Shown: positions 1 to 6,354, numbered from the stretch's first letter. The stretch is DNA of 7,942 nt from JBFHRB01 sp041591915 (GCA_041591915.1 JBFHRB010000159.1:1-7942), one strand, 5' to 3'. The notes: generated by a model from the letters alone, not told the origin. Numbers and translations are program-made.

Positions 1-71
1 GCATCGTGTTCGCCCGGTACGACGAGGCGACCGTGACCGCGGGCCACGCGACGCGCGCAGCAGCGGACTGA
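1..71 (+). CDS. C-terminal end of an unidentified upstream protein (partial)
   Basis: The frame that starts at base 3 is open from the left edge and encodes 22 residues (IVFARYDEATV... ending ...RAAAD) before the TGA at 69-71. The stop overlaps the ATG of the next gene by one base (TGATG), which is typical of translationally coupled neighbours in one operon. The other two frames give no better explanation of this stretch. The tail is too short to assign a family. It is small, charged and not hydrophobic, so it is not a membrane-segment or sorting-signal end. Confidence 0.55.
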   Translation, partial: IVFARYDEATVTAGHATRAAAD

Positions 72-817
72 TGCCTGAACTCATGGACCCGCTCGCCGCG
101 GCGTTCGAGGCGAGCGGCACGAACCGCGAGGCGGTGGTCCTCATCCACGGTTTCACGGGCACCCCGGCGCACTTCCGCCCCCTCGCAACAGCGCTCCACG
201 AGCGCGGCTACTCCGTGTCGGTACCGCGACTCGCCGGGCACGGGACCCGGATGCAGGATCTGGAACGGACCTCCGCCGACGACTGGATCGCCTCCGCCGC
301 GGCCGCCACCTCGGCCGTCTCGGACCACCAACGCGTCCATCTCGTGGGGCTGTCGATGGGTGGGCTGATCGGCCTGCTCCTGGCAGAGCGCACCGGCGCG
401 GCGTCCGTGACCACGATCAACAGTCCCGTCCTCGTCCGCGACCCGACGCTGTACCTCACGCCCCTCGCGCACCGGTTCAGGCCGGTCGTGGAGTGGCCTG
501 ACGACGGCGCCCCCGACCTCGACGAGGCGATGACCGCCTACTGGATCACCTACGCCGGGTTCCCCACGCGTGCCGCCGCGCAGCTCGTGACGATCATGCG
601 ACGGGGCCTGATGGCTGCCCGGCGGCTCGACCGCCCGTCGCTCGTCGTCCAGTCGCGGACCGACGAGTCGGTCCACCCAGTGTCCGGCCGGATCCTCCGC
701 CGGGCCCTCGGTCGGCGGTCCCGGCTCGTCTGGCTGCGGAGGTCGTTGCACGTCGCCACGCTCGACCGCGAGCGCGACGCGATCGAGCACGCCGTCGTCG
801 CGCGACTCCGGGGCTGA
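71..817 (+). CDS. Est30-type carboxylesterase / monoacylglycerol lipase-like alpha/beta hydrolase
   Basis: A 248-aa single-domain serine hydrolase predicted to cleave short- or medium-chain carboxyl esters or monoacylglycerols in the cytoplasm. There is no signal peptide. Seen: the oxyanion-hole motif HGFTG (26-30), the nucleophile elbow GLSMG with Ser95, the acid in the QSRTDESVHP segment (Asp198), and the base in LHVATLDRERD (His227). The His followed by a T-L-D-x-E stretch is characteristic of the bacterial Est30/COG1647 carboxylesterases, whose usual length is also about 250 aa. The ATG at 71 overlaps the upstream stop (TGATG) and has only a weak ribosome binding site, so translational coupling is likely. 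A second in-frame ATG at 83 has no better site. The stop lies 3 bp from the end of the convergent transporter gene. The family is certain; the substrate is not. Confidence 0.93.
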   Translation: MPELMDPLAAAFEASGTNREAVVLIHGFTGTPAHFRPLATALHERGYSVSVPRLAGHGTRMQDLERTSADDWIASAAAATSAVSDHQRVHLVGLSMGGLIGLLLAERTGAASVTTINSPVLVRDPTLYLTPLAHRFRPVVEWPDDGAPDLDEAMTAYWITYAGFPTRAAAQLVTIMRRGLMAARRLDRPSLVVQSRTDESVHPVSGRILRRALGRRSRLVWLRRSLHVATLDRERDAIEHAVVARLRG

Positions 818-820
818 CCC

Positions 821-1765
821 TCAGTCGGCGGCAGCCGGCGCGCTCGCCCCGCGCTCGGTGGCTGGGCCCACCGCGGCCGTGGCCCGGTGCGCGATGGCGA
901 CCCCGGCCAGCACCACGGCGGCGCCGCCGAGCTGCACCGGGCCGAGCGGCTCGGCGAGCAGGAGCGCCCCCCAGAGCAGCGCGAGCACGGGCTGCAGCAG
1001 GAGGGCGACCGAGGTCATCGCCGCCGGGAGCCGATCGATGCTCGACGACAGCAGGAGCCACCCGCCGAACTGCGACCCGAGCGCGAGGGCCAGGAGCCAC
1101 AGGTTGGACTCGAGCGTGGGCGCCGGGCCGAGCACGCCCTCCCAGGCCGCCGCGACGCCCATGACCAGCGTGGCGCCGAGGGTCGCGGAGGCCATCGCCT
1201 CCGGGGCGCTCGCCCCGCGCATCCGCGCGAACCGGACGAGGACGAGGAAGAACGAGTACGCCACCGCCGTGACCAGGCCGAAGCCGACGCCGAGGACGGG
1301 CGAGCCGTCCGCGACCACGGACTCGCCGGCCGCGGCCAGCAGCCACACCCCGAGGATGACCAGCGGCAGCGCGCCCCAGAACGAACGTGCGGGCCGCTCC
1401 CCCAGCCACGCCACGCCGATGATCCCGACGATCACGACCTGCAGGTTCGGCAGGACCGTCCCGAGGCCGGCGCCGATGATGCCGATCGAGGCGTGCCACG
1501 TCACGAGGTCGATGCCCAGGCACACGCCCGCGGCGACGGCCACCGGGTGCAGGCGGGCGCTCCGCCCGGCTGCGCGACGCCAGGCGAGCAGGAGCAGGAA
1601 GGCCGGCAGCGCGTAGGCCCCGCGGAGCAGGGCCGAGCGCGCGGCCTCCACGTCCGCGAGTCGTACGTAGACGGCGCTGAAGCTGATCAGCACGACCCCG
1701 GTCCACGTGCGCGCGAGGACCCGCCACCCCGGTGCCCCGCGCGGATCGTGCACTGCGCCGTCCAC
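821..1765 (-). CDS. EamA/DMT-superfamily transporter (10-TM exporter-like permease)
   Basis: An inner-membrane protein of the drug/metabolite transporter superfamily. EamA proteins typically export amino acids or other metabolites; the substrate here is unknown. The 314-aa form starting at GTG 1765 has two homologous EamA halves. The first (about 17-145) contains GTVLPNLQVVIVGIIGVAWLGERP-like family signatures; the second (about 157-292) contains TSVALLLQPVLALLWGALLLAEPLG-like signatures. About ten hydrophobic helices can be counted, followed by a polar Ala-rich tail. Start choice: GTG 1765 has AGAGGGG (1776-1782) ten bases upstream and gives a normal family length. An in-frame ATG at 1822 would add 19 mostly charged residues but has only a GGA at short spacing. 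The frame remains open further upstream to 1999. The gene is convergent with the esterase (3-bp gap) and divergent from the SCP2-hydrolase. Family confident, exact start uncertain. Confidence 0.9.
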   Translation of the reverse strand: MDGAVHDPRGAPGWRVLARTWTGVVLISFSAVYVRLADVEAARSALLRGAYALPAFLLLLAWRRAAGRSARLHPVAVAAGVCLGIDLVTWHASIGIIGAGLGTVLPNLQVVIVGIIGVAWLGERPARSFWGALPLVILGVWLLAAAGESVVADGSPVLGVGFGLVTAVAYSFFLVLVRFARMRGASAPEAMASATLGATLVMGVAAAWEGVLGPAPTLESNLWLLALALGSQFGGWLLLSSSIDRLPAAMTSVALLLQPVLALLWGALLLAEPLGPVQLGGAAVVLAGVAIAHRATAAVGPATERGASAPAAAD

Positions 1766-1775
1766 CCTGCGCCTG

Positions 1776-1782
1776 CCCCTCT
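1776..1782 (-). promoter_or_regulatory. Ribosome binding site supporting the GTG 1765 start of the transporter
   Basis: On the minus strand this reads AGAGGGG, ten bases before GTG 1765. It is the best Shine-Dalgarno match upstream of any candidate start of this gene, and it favours the shorter 314-aa form over ATG 1822. Confidence 0.45.
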
Positions 1783-1899
1783 GGCCCTCCGGCCCCTGAC
1801 CGTGGCCGCGCGGCTCGGCCATCCCTGTCCGAACGGCGGCGGTTGCCGCCGCAACGAAGGCTATCCACAGCGCGAGAGTCGCCGACAGGAGGGACGAGG

Positions 1900-1950
1900 A
1901 CGTTGACAACCTCCCCCACCCGACCCACGCGACGCCGGCCGAGTCAACGT
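1900..1950. repeat. 8-bp inverted repeat ACGTTGAC/GTCAACGT in the divergent intergenic region
   Basis: Exact arms ACGTTGAC (1900-1907) and GTCAACGT (1943-1950) are separated by 35 bp, between the transporter and the SCP2-hydrolase. Each arm contains TTGAC, resembling a -35 element facing inward, but no convincing -10 element follows at 16-18 bp on either strand. It could be a pair of operator half-sites or a chance match. The spacing is about 43 bp centre to centre, or four helical turns. Confidence 0.3.
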
Positions 1951-1967
1951 CGGGCCGCTCGAGTTCC

Positions 1968-1985
1968 GGGTGTGGCGGGTGTGGC
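1968..1985. repeat. Tandem 9-bp direct repeat GGGTGTGGC x2
   Basis: Two perfect head-to-tail copies (1968-1976 and 1977-1985) are followed by a degenerate third start (GGTTGT). They end 6 bp before the -10-like TACCCT at 1991 and so sit where a -35 element or activator site would lie for the SCP2-hydrolase gene. No regulator can be named. Confidence 0.4.
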
Positions 1986-1990
1986 GGTTG

Positions 1991-1996
1991 TACCCT
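1991..1996 (+). promoter_or_regulatory. Candidate -10 element (TACCCT) for the SCP2-hydrolase gene
   Basis: TACCCT fits the TAnnnT form common in actinobacterial promoters and lies in the most A/T-containing stretch of the intergenic region. It would give a short leader of about 20 bases before the TTG start at 2022. There is no recognisable -35 element; the GGGTGTGGC repeats occupy that position. The hexamer is flanked by GTTG and CAAC (1987-2000), a small inverted repeat. Confidence 0.3.
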
Positions 1997-2005
1997 CAAC
2001 GATAC

Positions 2006-2014
2006 GGAGAGGAG
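2006..2014 (+). promoter_or_regulatory. Strong ribosome binding site deciding the TTG 2022 start
   Basis: GGAGAGGAG, with its AGGAG core at 2010-2014, ends 7 bases before TTG 2022. No in-frame ATG or GTG nearby has a comparable site, so the TTG start is well supported. Confidence 0.75.
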
Positions 2015-2021
2015 TCAGGCC

Positions 2022-3293
2022 TTGACCGAGCGTCAGCGGCCGCTGCCCCCCGGGGGAGAGGGCACGGTGGTGCCCAAGGCACCGGCCATCCCCGAGCGCG
2101 CCGACGACGTCCGCAGCGCGACCCTCCGGCTCGCCGAGCGCTTCCTGCCGCACGAGGCACGCGGCCTCGACGCGACGTTCGTCGTCGACATCACGGACCT
2201 CCTCGCCTACACGATCCGCATCACCGACGGCGAGTGCTTCGTCGCGCCCGGGGCGGACCCCGATCCGGACACCACCCTGCGCGCCGACGCGAGCGCGTGG
2301 GCAGACCTCGTCTCCGGCCGCGTCGACGGCGTCCGCGCGTTCACCCAGCAGCGGCTCGCGGTCGACGGCGACCTGAACCTGGCACTGCGGCTCGAGACGA
2401 TGTTCCGGCCCGGCCCGGAGGCGACGCGCGTCATCCGGACCACGAGGACCCGCGTCCACGGCCTCGAGATCGAGTCGCTCGTCTCGGGCTACGGCGAGCC
2501 GGTCCTGCTGCTCCACGGACTCGGCGCCTCCAAGGTCAGCTTCCTGCCCGCGTTCGACCACCTCGCCGATCGCTACGAGGTCCACGCCCTCGACCTGCCG
2601 GGGTTCGGCAAGTCCTCCCGACCGCTGCCGCACGGCAAGCGCTACTCGCAGCGCTGGATGGCCGAGATGGTCCACGGCTACATGCAGCGCAACCACCTGC
2701 GCGAGGTCTGGATCGTCGGCAACTCGATGGGTGGCCGCATCGCGACCGAGGTCGCCCTTCGCCACCCGCGCAAGGTCCGGGGCATCGTGAACCTGTGTGC
2801 CGCCGTCGCGTTCGACGAGTGGACGTGGGCCGCTCCCTTCCTGCGCGTCGCGCGGGGCCAGTGGGTCGGCGTCACGCCGGTGCCGGTCCGGCGCGAGTGG
2901 GTCGAGGCCGGCGTGTCCGACCTCTTCCACGACGCGACGACCGTGCCCGCCCACAACATCCGCGCGGCCGCCGGCGAGGCCATGCGCGACATCCGCGACC
3001 GGCGGTACCGCCTGGCGGTCGTCGCCTGCGCACGGTGGCTCGCGACGGACCGGGTCAACGGGCGTCGCAGCTTCTGGAACCGGCTCAAGGAACTCGAGGT
3101 CCCGTCCTACTGGATCTGGGGCGCCAGCGACCCGCTCGTCAGCGCGAAGTACTCCCACCGGGTCCGCGACGCGCTGCCGAAGGCCCGCAACGAGATCTGG
3201 CAGGACATGGGCCACGTCCCACAGTTCGAGGACCCCGACCGCACGAACGCCGCGATCGTCGGGTTCTTCAACCGCATCGCCGAGGGCGGCTGA
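2022..3293 (+). CDS. Fusion protein: N-terminal SCP2 sterol/lipid-carrier domain plus C-terminal alpha/beta hydrolase
   Basis: A 423-aa cytoplasmic protein with no signal peptide. Residues about 28-130 match the SCP2 (sterol carrier protein 2) fold: a beta-strand pair (ATFVVDITD...YTIRITDGE), then DTTLRADASAWADLVSGRV and the closing QRLAVDGDLNLALRLETMF, equivalent to the SCP2 'G-K-L-K-I-K-G-D-...-A-x-K-L' end. Residues about 145-420 are an alpha/beta hydrolase of the broad epoxide hydrolase/C-C hydrolase type: oxyanion motif HGLGAS (165-170), DLPGFGKSSRP (191-201), nucleophile elbow GNSMGG (Ser235), acid in WGASD (Asp370) and base in DMGHVPQFEDP (His398). The triad is intact. SCP2 domains bind acyl-CoAs, sterols and other lipids in a hydrophobic pocket, so the fusion suggests hydrolysis of a hydrophobic ester or lactone delivered by the carrier domain (inference). 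The gene starts at TTG 2022, next to a strong AGGAG site, and is divergent from the transporter. Confidence 0.93.
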   Translation: MTERQRPLPPGGEGTVVPKAPAIPERADDVRSATLRLAERFLPHEARGLDATFVVDITDLLAYTIRITDGECFVAPGADPDPDTTLRADASAWADLVSGRVDGVRAFTQQRLAVDGDLNLALRLETMFRPGPEATRVIRTTRTRVHGLEIESLVSGYGEPVLLLHGLGASKVSFLPAFDHLADRYEVHALDLPGFGKSSRPLPHGKRYSQRWMAEMVHGYMQRNHLREVWIVGNSMGGRIATEVALRHPRKVRGIVNLCAAVAFDEWTWAAPFLRVARGQWVGVTPVPVRREWVEAGVSDLFHDATTVPAHNIRAAAGEAMRDIRDRRYRLAVVACARWLATDRVNGRRSFWNRLKELEVPSYWIWGASDPLVSAKYSHRVRDALPKARNEIWQDMGHVPQFEDPDRTNAAIVGFFNRIAEGG

Positions 3294-3329
3294 GTGCCCG
3301 TCGCGGGTCGCTGCGGCGGACGCCGCCGG

Positions 3330-3335
3330 TAGGGT
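3330..3335 (+). promoter_or_regulatory. Candidate -10 element (TAGGGT) upstream of the secreted hydrolase
   Basis: GGTAGGGT at 3328-3335 has the TAnnnT form often seen as a -10 element in high-GC Gram-positives. It lies 35 bases before the GTG start in the 76-bp gap after the SCP2-hydrolase. No clear -35 element is visible. Confidence 0.3.
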
Positions 3336-3354
3336 CCGGGCCGCTCCGTGCTCT

Positions 3355-3363
3355 GAGGGGAGG
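3355..3363 (+). promoter_or_regulatory. Ribosome binding site deciding the GTG 3370 start
   Basis: GAGGGGAGG ends 6 bases before GTG 3370. The in-frame ATG codons at 3379 and 3391 lie too far downstream of it, and they would shorten the n-region of the signal peptide. Confidence 0.7.
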
Positions 3364-3369
3364 CCGGCC

Positions 3370-4887
3370 GTGAGTTCCATGTCCCGCAGCATGCGGTGCA
3401 GCCTGGTGGTCGCCACGTCCGTGCTGGTCGCGGGGGCCGTGGCCGCGCCAGCGCTCGCGATCCCCGAGGGGCCGCCCTACCCGTCGCCCGAGTGGGGCGA
3501 GCGCGAGGCCGGCAACTTCGCCAAGACGCAGGAAGCCGCAGCCGAGCAGCAGGACCCGGCCTTCCAGGAGCGCTGGCGCTCGCAGGGGATCGCGAACCTC
3601 CAGTCGTTCGTGCAGCGCCAGATCGACGACCCGGCCTGGCGGACCACGGGCAACCTCTGCGAGACGTGGGGCGAGCAGTGCACGGGCGACCCGTTCTACT
3701 ACCCGGGCACGGACCCGTTCTACGACGACGTCGGCGAGGTCGTCGAGGTCGCGTTCTACGACGACGGCGGGGCGCGGCTGTCCGGCCGGGTCTGGAAGCC
3801 GAGGTCTGCCGGGCCCGGCGCGGGGCTCCCGGGTGTCGTGATGATCAACGGCTCGGTGCAGGCCCCCGAGACGCTCTACTGGTGGTTCGCGCGCGATCTC
3901 GTGAGCAACGGCTACGTCGTCCTCACGTTCGACCCTCGTGGACAGGGCCGCTCCGACAACCAGACACCCGATGGGCAGCAGGGCAGCAACGCCAACCCGG
4001 ACGTGTTCGTCACCAACCTGATCGACGCGATCGACTTCTTCCGGTCCACCCCGACCTCGCCGTTCCCCAACGCCGACCGCGGGGCGGCCGCGACCACCGA
4101 CTTCAACCCCTTCTGGGAGGCCATCGACCCGGACCGCCTCGGGGCGGTCGGGCACTCGCTCGGGGCGACCGGCGTGTCGGTGGTCCAGGGGATCCAGCCG
4201 TGGCCCGGCGTGTGCTGCACGGACAACCCGATCGACGCGATCGTGGCGTGGGACAACCTCGCGCTCGCGACGTCGCTGGCCGGCCACGACATGACGCCCC
4301 GCGTCCCGGCGATGGGGCAGTCGGGCGACTACTTCCTGACGCCGTCGCCGTTCACGGAGCCGCCGGATCCCGATGGGAAGCGCCAGGGCTTCCTGGCCTT
4401 CGAGGCCGCGGAGGTGCCGGCCTTCCAGGTGAACATCCAGGGCGGCACGCACTATGAGTGGTCGCTGATCCCGAGCTTCCCGGCCACGGCGTGGGACCCA
4501 GGCGGCCCCGGCGGCTGGGGCAACCCCCTGGCCCGCCACTACTCGCTCGCGTGGCTCGACCGCTGGCTCAAGGAGGCCGACGAACCGGGCTACGCCGACG
4601 CCGACGCACGCCTGCTCGACGACGCGGGCTGGGTCGAGCGCATGAGCTTCTACTACCGCGGCTCGCGCAACTACCCCGACCGGACCGGCGCCCAGCACGT
4701 CTGCAGCGACATCCGCGCGGGCTGCACGGACACGCCGACGCCGAACCCCGCGCCCGTGCCACCGCCACCGGCGGCCCAGCCGGCCCAGGCGCCGAGCCTC
4801 CCGTCCACCGGTGGTGGGGCGGCCGCGGTCGGGCTGCTCGCACTGGCCGCCGCAGGCATCGCCGGACGCGGCCCTCGACGGGGGTGA
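3370..4887 (+). CDS. Secreted alpha/beta hydrolase with C-terminal LPSTG cell-wall sorting signal
   Basis: A 505-aa exported serine hydrolase predicted to be covalently attached to the cell wall by a sortase. Residues 1-30 form a Sec signal peptide: basic start with R6 and R9, hydrophobic core 11-25, cleavage after ALA30. Residues about 120-430 form the hydrolase: GVVMINGSVQ (strand and oxyanion region), TFDPRGQGRSDN (187-197), nucleophile elbow GHSLG (Ser263), probable acid in MGQSGDYF (Asp320) and base in GGTHYEWS (His361). Cys98, 104, 282, 283, 445 and 452 could form disulfides, as expected outside the cell. A Pro/Thr-rich linker (453-476) leads to LPSTG (477-481), a hydrophobic helix (482-499) and the basic tail RGPRR. 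The order of signals is complete for a sortase substrate; the sortase itself is not in this window. It resembles uncharacterised actinobacterial secreted hydrolases, and the substrate (lipid, polyester or other ester) is unknown. Start GTG 3370 was chosen from GAGGGGAGG upstream. Confidence 0.93.
   Translation: MSSMSRSMRCSLVVATSVLVAGAVAAPALAIPEGPPYPSPEWGEREAGNFAKTQEAAAEQQDPAFQERWRSQGIANLQSFVQRQIDDPAWRTTGNLCETWGEQCTGDPFYYPGTDPFYDDVGEVVEVAFYDDGGARLSGRVWKPRSAGPGAGLPGVVMINGSVQAPETLYWWFARDLVSNGYVVLTFDPRGQGRSDNQTPDGQQGSNANPDVFVTNLIDAIDFFRSTPTSPFPNADRGAAATTDFNPFWEAIDPDRLGAVGHSLGATGVSVVQGIQPWPGVCCTDNPIDAIVAWDNLALATSLAGHDMTPRVPAMGQSGDYFLTPSPFTEPPDPDGKRQGFLAFEAAEVPAFQVNIQGGTHYEWSLIPSFPATAWDPGGPGGWGNPLARHYSLAWLDRWLKEADEPGYADADARLLDDAGWVERMSFYYRGSRNYPDRTGAQHVCSDIRAGCTDTPTPNPAPVPPPPAAQPAQAPSLPSTGGGAAAVGLLALAAAGIAGRGPRRG
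4798..4884 (+). other. Sortase sorting signal (LPSTG, hydrophobic helix, Arg-rich tail)
   Basis: These codons encode LPSTG (4798-4812), an Ala/Gly/Leu-rich helix of about 18 residues, and RGPRRG at the very end of the protein. This is the standard three-part cell-wall sorting signal. By family knowledge, sortase cuts between Thr480 and Gly481 and links the Thr to the cell-wall precursor. Confidence 0.85.
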
Positions 4888-4900
4888 AGCGCCCCCGCGA

Positions 4901-4920
4901 CCCCGGCCCATCGGCCGGGG
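4901..4920. terminator. GC-rich hairpin after the LPSTG hydrolase gene
   Basis: A perfect 8-bp stem CCCCGGCC / GGCCGGGG closes a CATC loop, 13 bases after the stop codon. There is no T-run after it, as is common in very GC-rich genomes, so termination is plausible but not proven. A partly complementary outer C-run and G-run could extend the base of the stem. Confidence 0.55.
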
Positions 4921-4974
4921 GCGGGCGGGCAACCTCTCGAGGGCTCCATGCGTCGGGTCTGTCAGGGCGCGACG

Positions 4975-4982
4975 AAGGGGGA
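4975..4982 (+). promoter_or_regulatory. Ribosome binding site deciding the ATG 4987 start
   Basis: AAGGGGGA lies just upstream of ATG 4987. The alternative ATG at 4948 has no such site and would place 13 extra residues before the signal peptide. Confidence 0.65.
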
Positions 4983-4986
4983 CACG

Positions 4987-6354
4987 ATGCCGCATCGACC
5001 GGCCGCCAGGTCCTGGGGCGCCGCCGCACTCGCGCTCGCGCTGATCACGACGTCCTGCGCGGAAGCCGACACGAACACGGACGCGGGCGGCGATCTGCCG
5101 ACGGCCTCACCGTCCGCCGTGCCGGAGCCGACGCCACCCCCGACGCCCATCCCCGGCGAGTCGGAGTTCGTCGCGGGCCCCTTCCGCGAGATCCCGGCCG
5201 ACGAGGGCTGGACGGCGATGGCGGCCTCTCCCCGTGACGGTGAGCCGTGGGACGTCGCCCACGCGGTGTGGACCGGCACGGAACTCGTGGTCGTGGGGCG
5301 GTACCGCGCCTTCGACGGTTCGAGCGACCAGCTGCTTGCGTACGGCCCGGACACCGACGCGTGGCGTGTCGTCGGCGACCGCGGGAGCGCGGCGCGTTCT
5401 GCCGCCTCGGCGGTGTGGACCGGCCAGGACATCGTCGTCCTCGGCGGGTGGCCCATCGAGGAGTACGACCCCGACATCCCGCCGACCCCGCCGACGGTGG
5501 AAGGCGTGGCGTACGACCCGGTCGACGGGAGCCCCCGCGCCATCCCCGAGGCGCCGCTCGCGCCCCGCTGGGGCTTCTCCGCGACGTGGACGGGCGATGA
5601 GGTCGTCGTCTGGGGCGGCTTCGCACCGCAGGTCGACAGCCCCGACGGGATCTCGCGCACCGACACGTTCGCCGACGGGGCCGCGTGGGACCCGGCCACC
5701 AACACCTGGCGGACGATCGCGCCATCCCCGCTGGCCCCCCGCGGGCTGCACGGCGCCGTCTGGAACGGCCGCCGCCTCGTCGTCTTCGGCGGTGGCGACA
5801 CGACGACCTTCGAGAGCGAGTTCTTCATCGAGGAGGAACTCCACGATGCCGCGGTCTACGACCCGGCGACGGACACGTGGGCGACGATCGAGAGCCCGCC
5901 GGAGATCGGCACGGTGGTCGCGACGGCCTGGACGGGCCGCGACATCCTGTACTGGACCGGCCACCTCGGTGACGACCGGCCCGGGAACTGGCGCGGCGCA
6001 GGCCACGTCTGGGAGCCCGTCGCGGGCGACTGGCGCGAACTGGCCCCGCCGCCGTTCGACGCGCGACGCGACGGCGACGTGGCGAGCGTCTGGGCCGAGG
6101 AGCTCGGCCGCTGGGTCGTCTGGGGCGGCGGTTGTGGCGAGGGCTGCAACCGGTCCTTCCGCGAGGGTGCCCTGTTCGACCCGTCGACCGACACGTGGGA
6201 GCGGCTGCCCAGCCCCGGCACGCTCGTCGGCGTCGGCTCCCTCGCCGCGTGGACGGGCGACCGACTCCTCGTCGTCGGCGGCGCGCCAGCGATGGACCAG
6301 GACCCCGAGCGGCACTACACCGCCGGCGCCCGTTTCTCGCCCGAGCTGGACTGA
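4987..6354 (+). CDS. Kelch-type beta-propeller protein, probable surface lipoprotein
   Basis: A 455-aa exported protein. Residues 1-24 form a lipoprotein-like signal: basic MPHRPAAR, hydrophobic core, then ITTSC with Cys24 as the likely lipidated residue. The Thr at -3 is a weaker lipobox match than usual. A Pro/Ser/Thr linker (about 37-57) follows. Residues about 60-455 carry kelch-like repeats: AVWTGTELVVVG, AVWTGQDIVVLGGW, ATWTGDEVVVWGG, AVWNGRRLVVFGG, TAWTGRDILYWTG, an ELGRWVVWGGG variant and AAWTGDRLLVVGG. Most are paired with YDPATDTW-type strands. This gives seven blade units, with the N-terminal EGWTAMAASP strand able to close the last blade. Such propellers usually bind partners or glycans; no catalytic residues are apparent. 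Cys383 and Cys387 lie in blade six. ATG 4987 was chosen over the in-frame ATG 4948 because AAGGGG (4975-4980) lies 6 bases upstream and the signal peptide then begins naturally. It lies 99 bp after the LPSTG hydrolase, behind a hairpin. Confidence 0.9.
   Translation: MPHRPAARSWGAAALALALITTSCAEADTNTDAGGDLPTASPSAVPEPTPPPTPIPGESEFVAGPFREIPADEGWTAMAASPRDGEPWDVAHAVWTGTELVVVGRYRAFDGSSDQLLAYGPDTDAWRVVGDRGSAARSAASAVWTGQDIVVLGGWPIEEYDPDIPPTPPTVEGVAYDPVDGSPRAIPEAPLAPRWGFSATWTGDEVVVWGGFAPQVDSPDGISRTDTFADGAAWDPATNTWRTIAPSPLAPRGLHGAVWNGRRLVVFGGGDTTTFESEFFIEEELHDAAVYDPATDTWATIESPPEIGTVVATAWTGRDILYWTGHLGDDRPGNWRGAGHVWEPVAGDWRELAPPPFDARRDGDVASVWAEELGRWVVWGGGCGEGCNRSFREGALFDPSTDTWERLPSPGTLVGVGSLAAWTGDRLLVVGGAPAMDQDPERHYTAGARFSPELD

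Noticed and set aside
594..1928. Open minus-strand frame (444 codons) overlapping the transporter in another frame
   Set aside because: Extremely Arg/Gly/Ala-rich. The neighbouring frame encodes a convincing EamA transporter with regular membrane helices.
1903..1932. TTGACA at 1904 as the -35 of a standard promoter
   Set aside because: No -10-like hexamer lies 16-18 bp downstream on the plus strand, and the reverse-strand counterpart also lacks one.
3313..3326. GCGGCG-GA-CGCCGC palindrome after the SCP2-hydrolase as a terminator
   Set aside because: A two-base loop is too small for a stable full-length hairpin, and there is no T-run. Such short palindromes are frequent in this base composition.
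2797..3369. Upstream extension of the LPSTG hydrolase frame into the SCP2-hydrolase gene
   Set aside because: The frame is open, but the translation is Ser/Arg/Pro-rich shadow. GTG 3370 has a strong ribosome binding site and begins a proper signal peptide.
1944..3416. Long open minus-strand frame (490 codons) opposite the SCP2-hydrolase gene
   Set aside because: It has biased composition (rich in R, A, V, D, G), no recognisable domain and no ribosome binding site. The plus-strand gene has clear domains. Long antisense frames are expected where third positions are nearly all G or C.
4948..4986. Alternative earlier start of the propeller protein at ATG 4948
   Set aside because: No ribosome binding site upstream, and it would put 13 unrelated residues before the signal peptide. 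ATG 4987 has AAGGGG at good spacing.
3268..4995. Long open minus-strand frame (575 codons) opposite the LPSTG hydrolase
   Set aside because: Arg/Gly/Ala-rich shadow translation with no motif. The plus strand encodes a signal peptide, catalytic triad and sorting signal.
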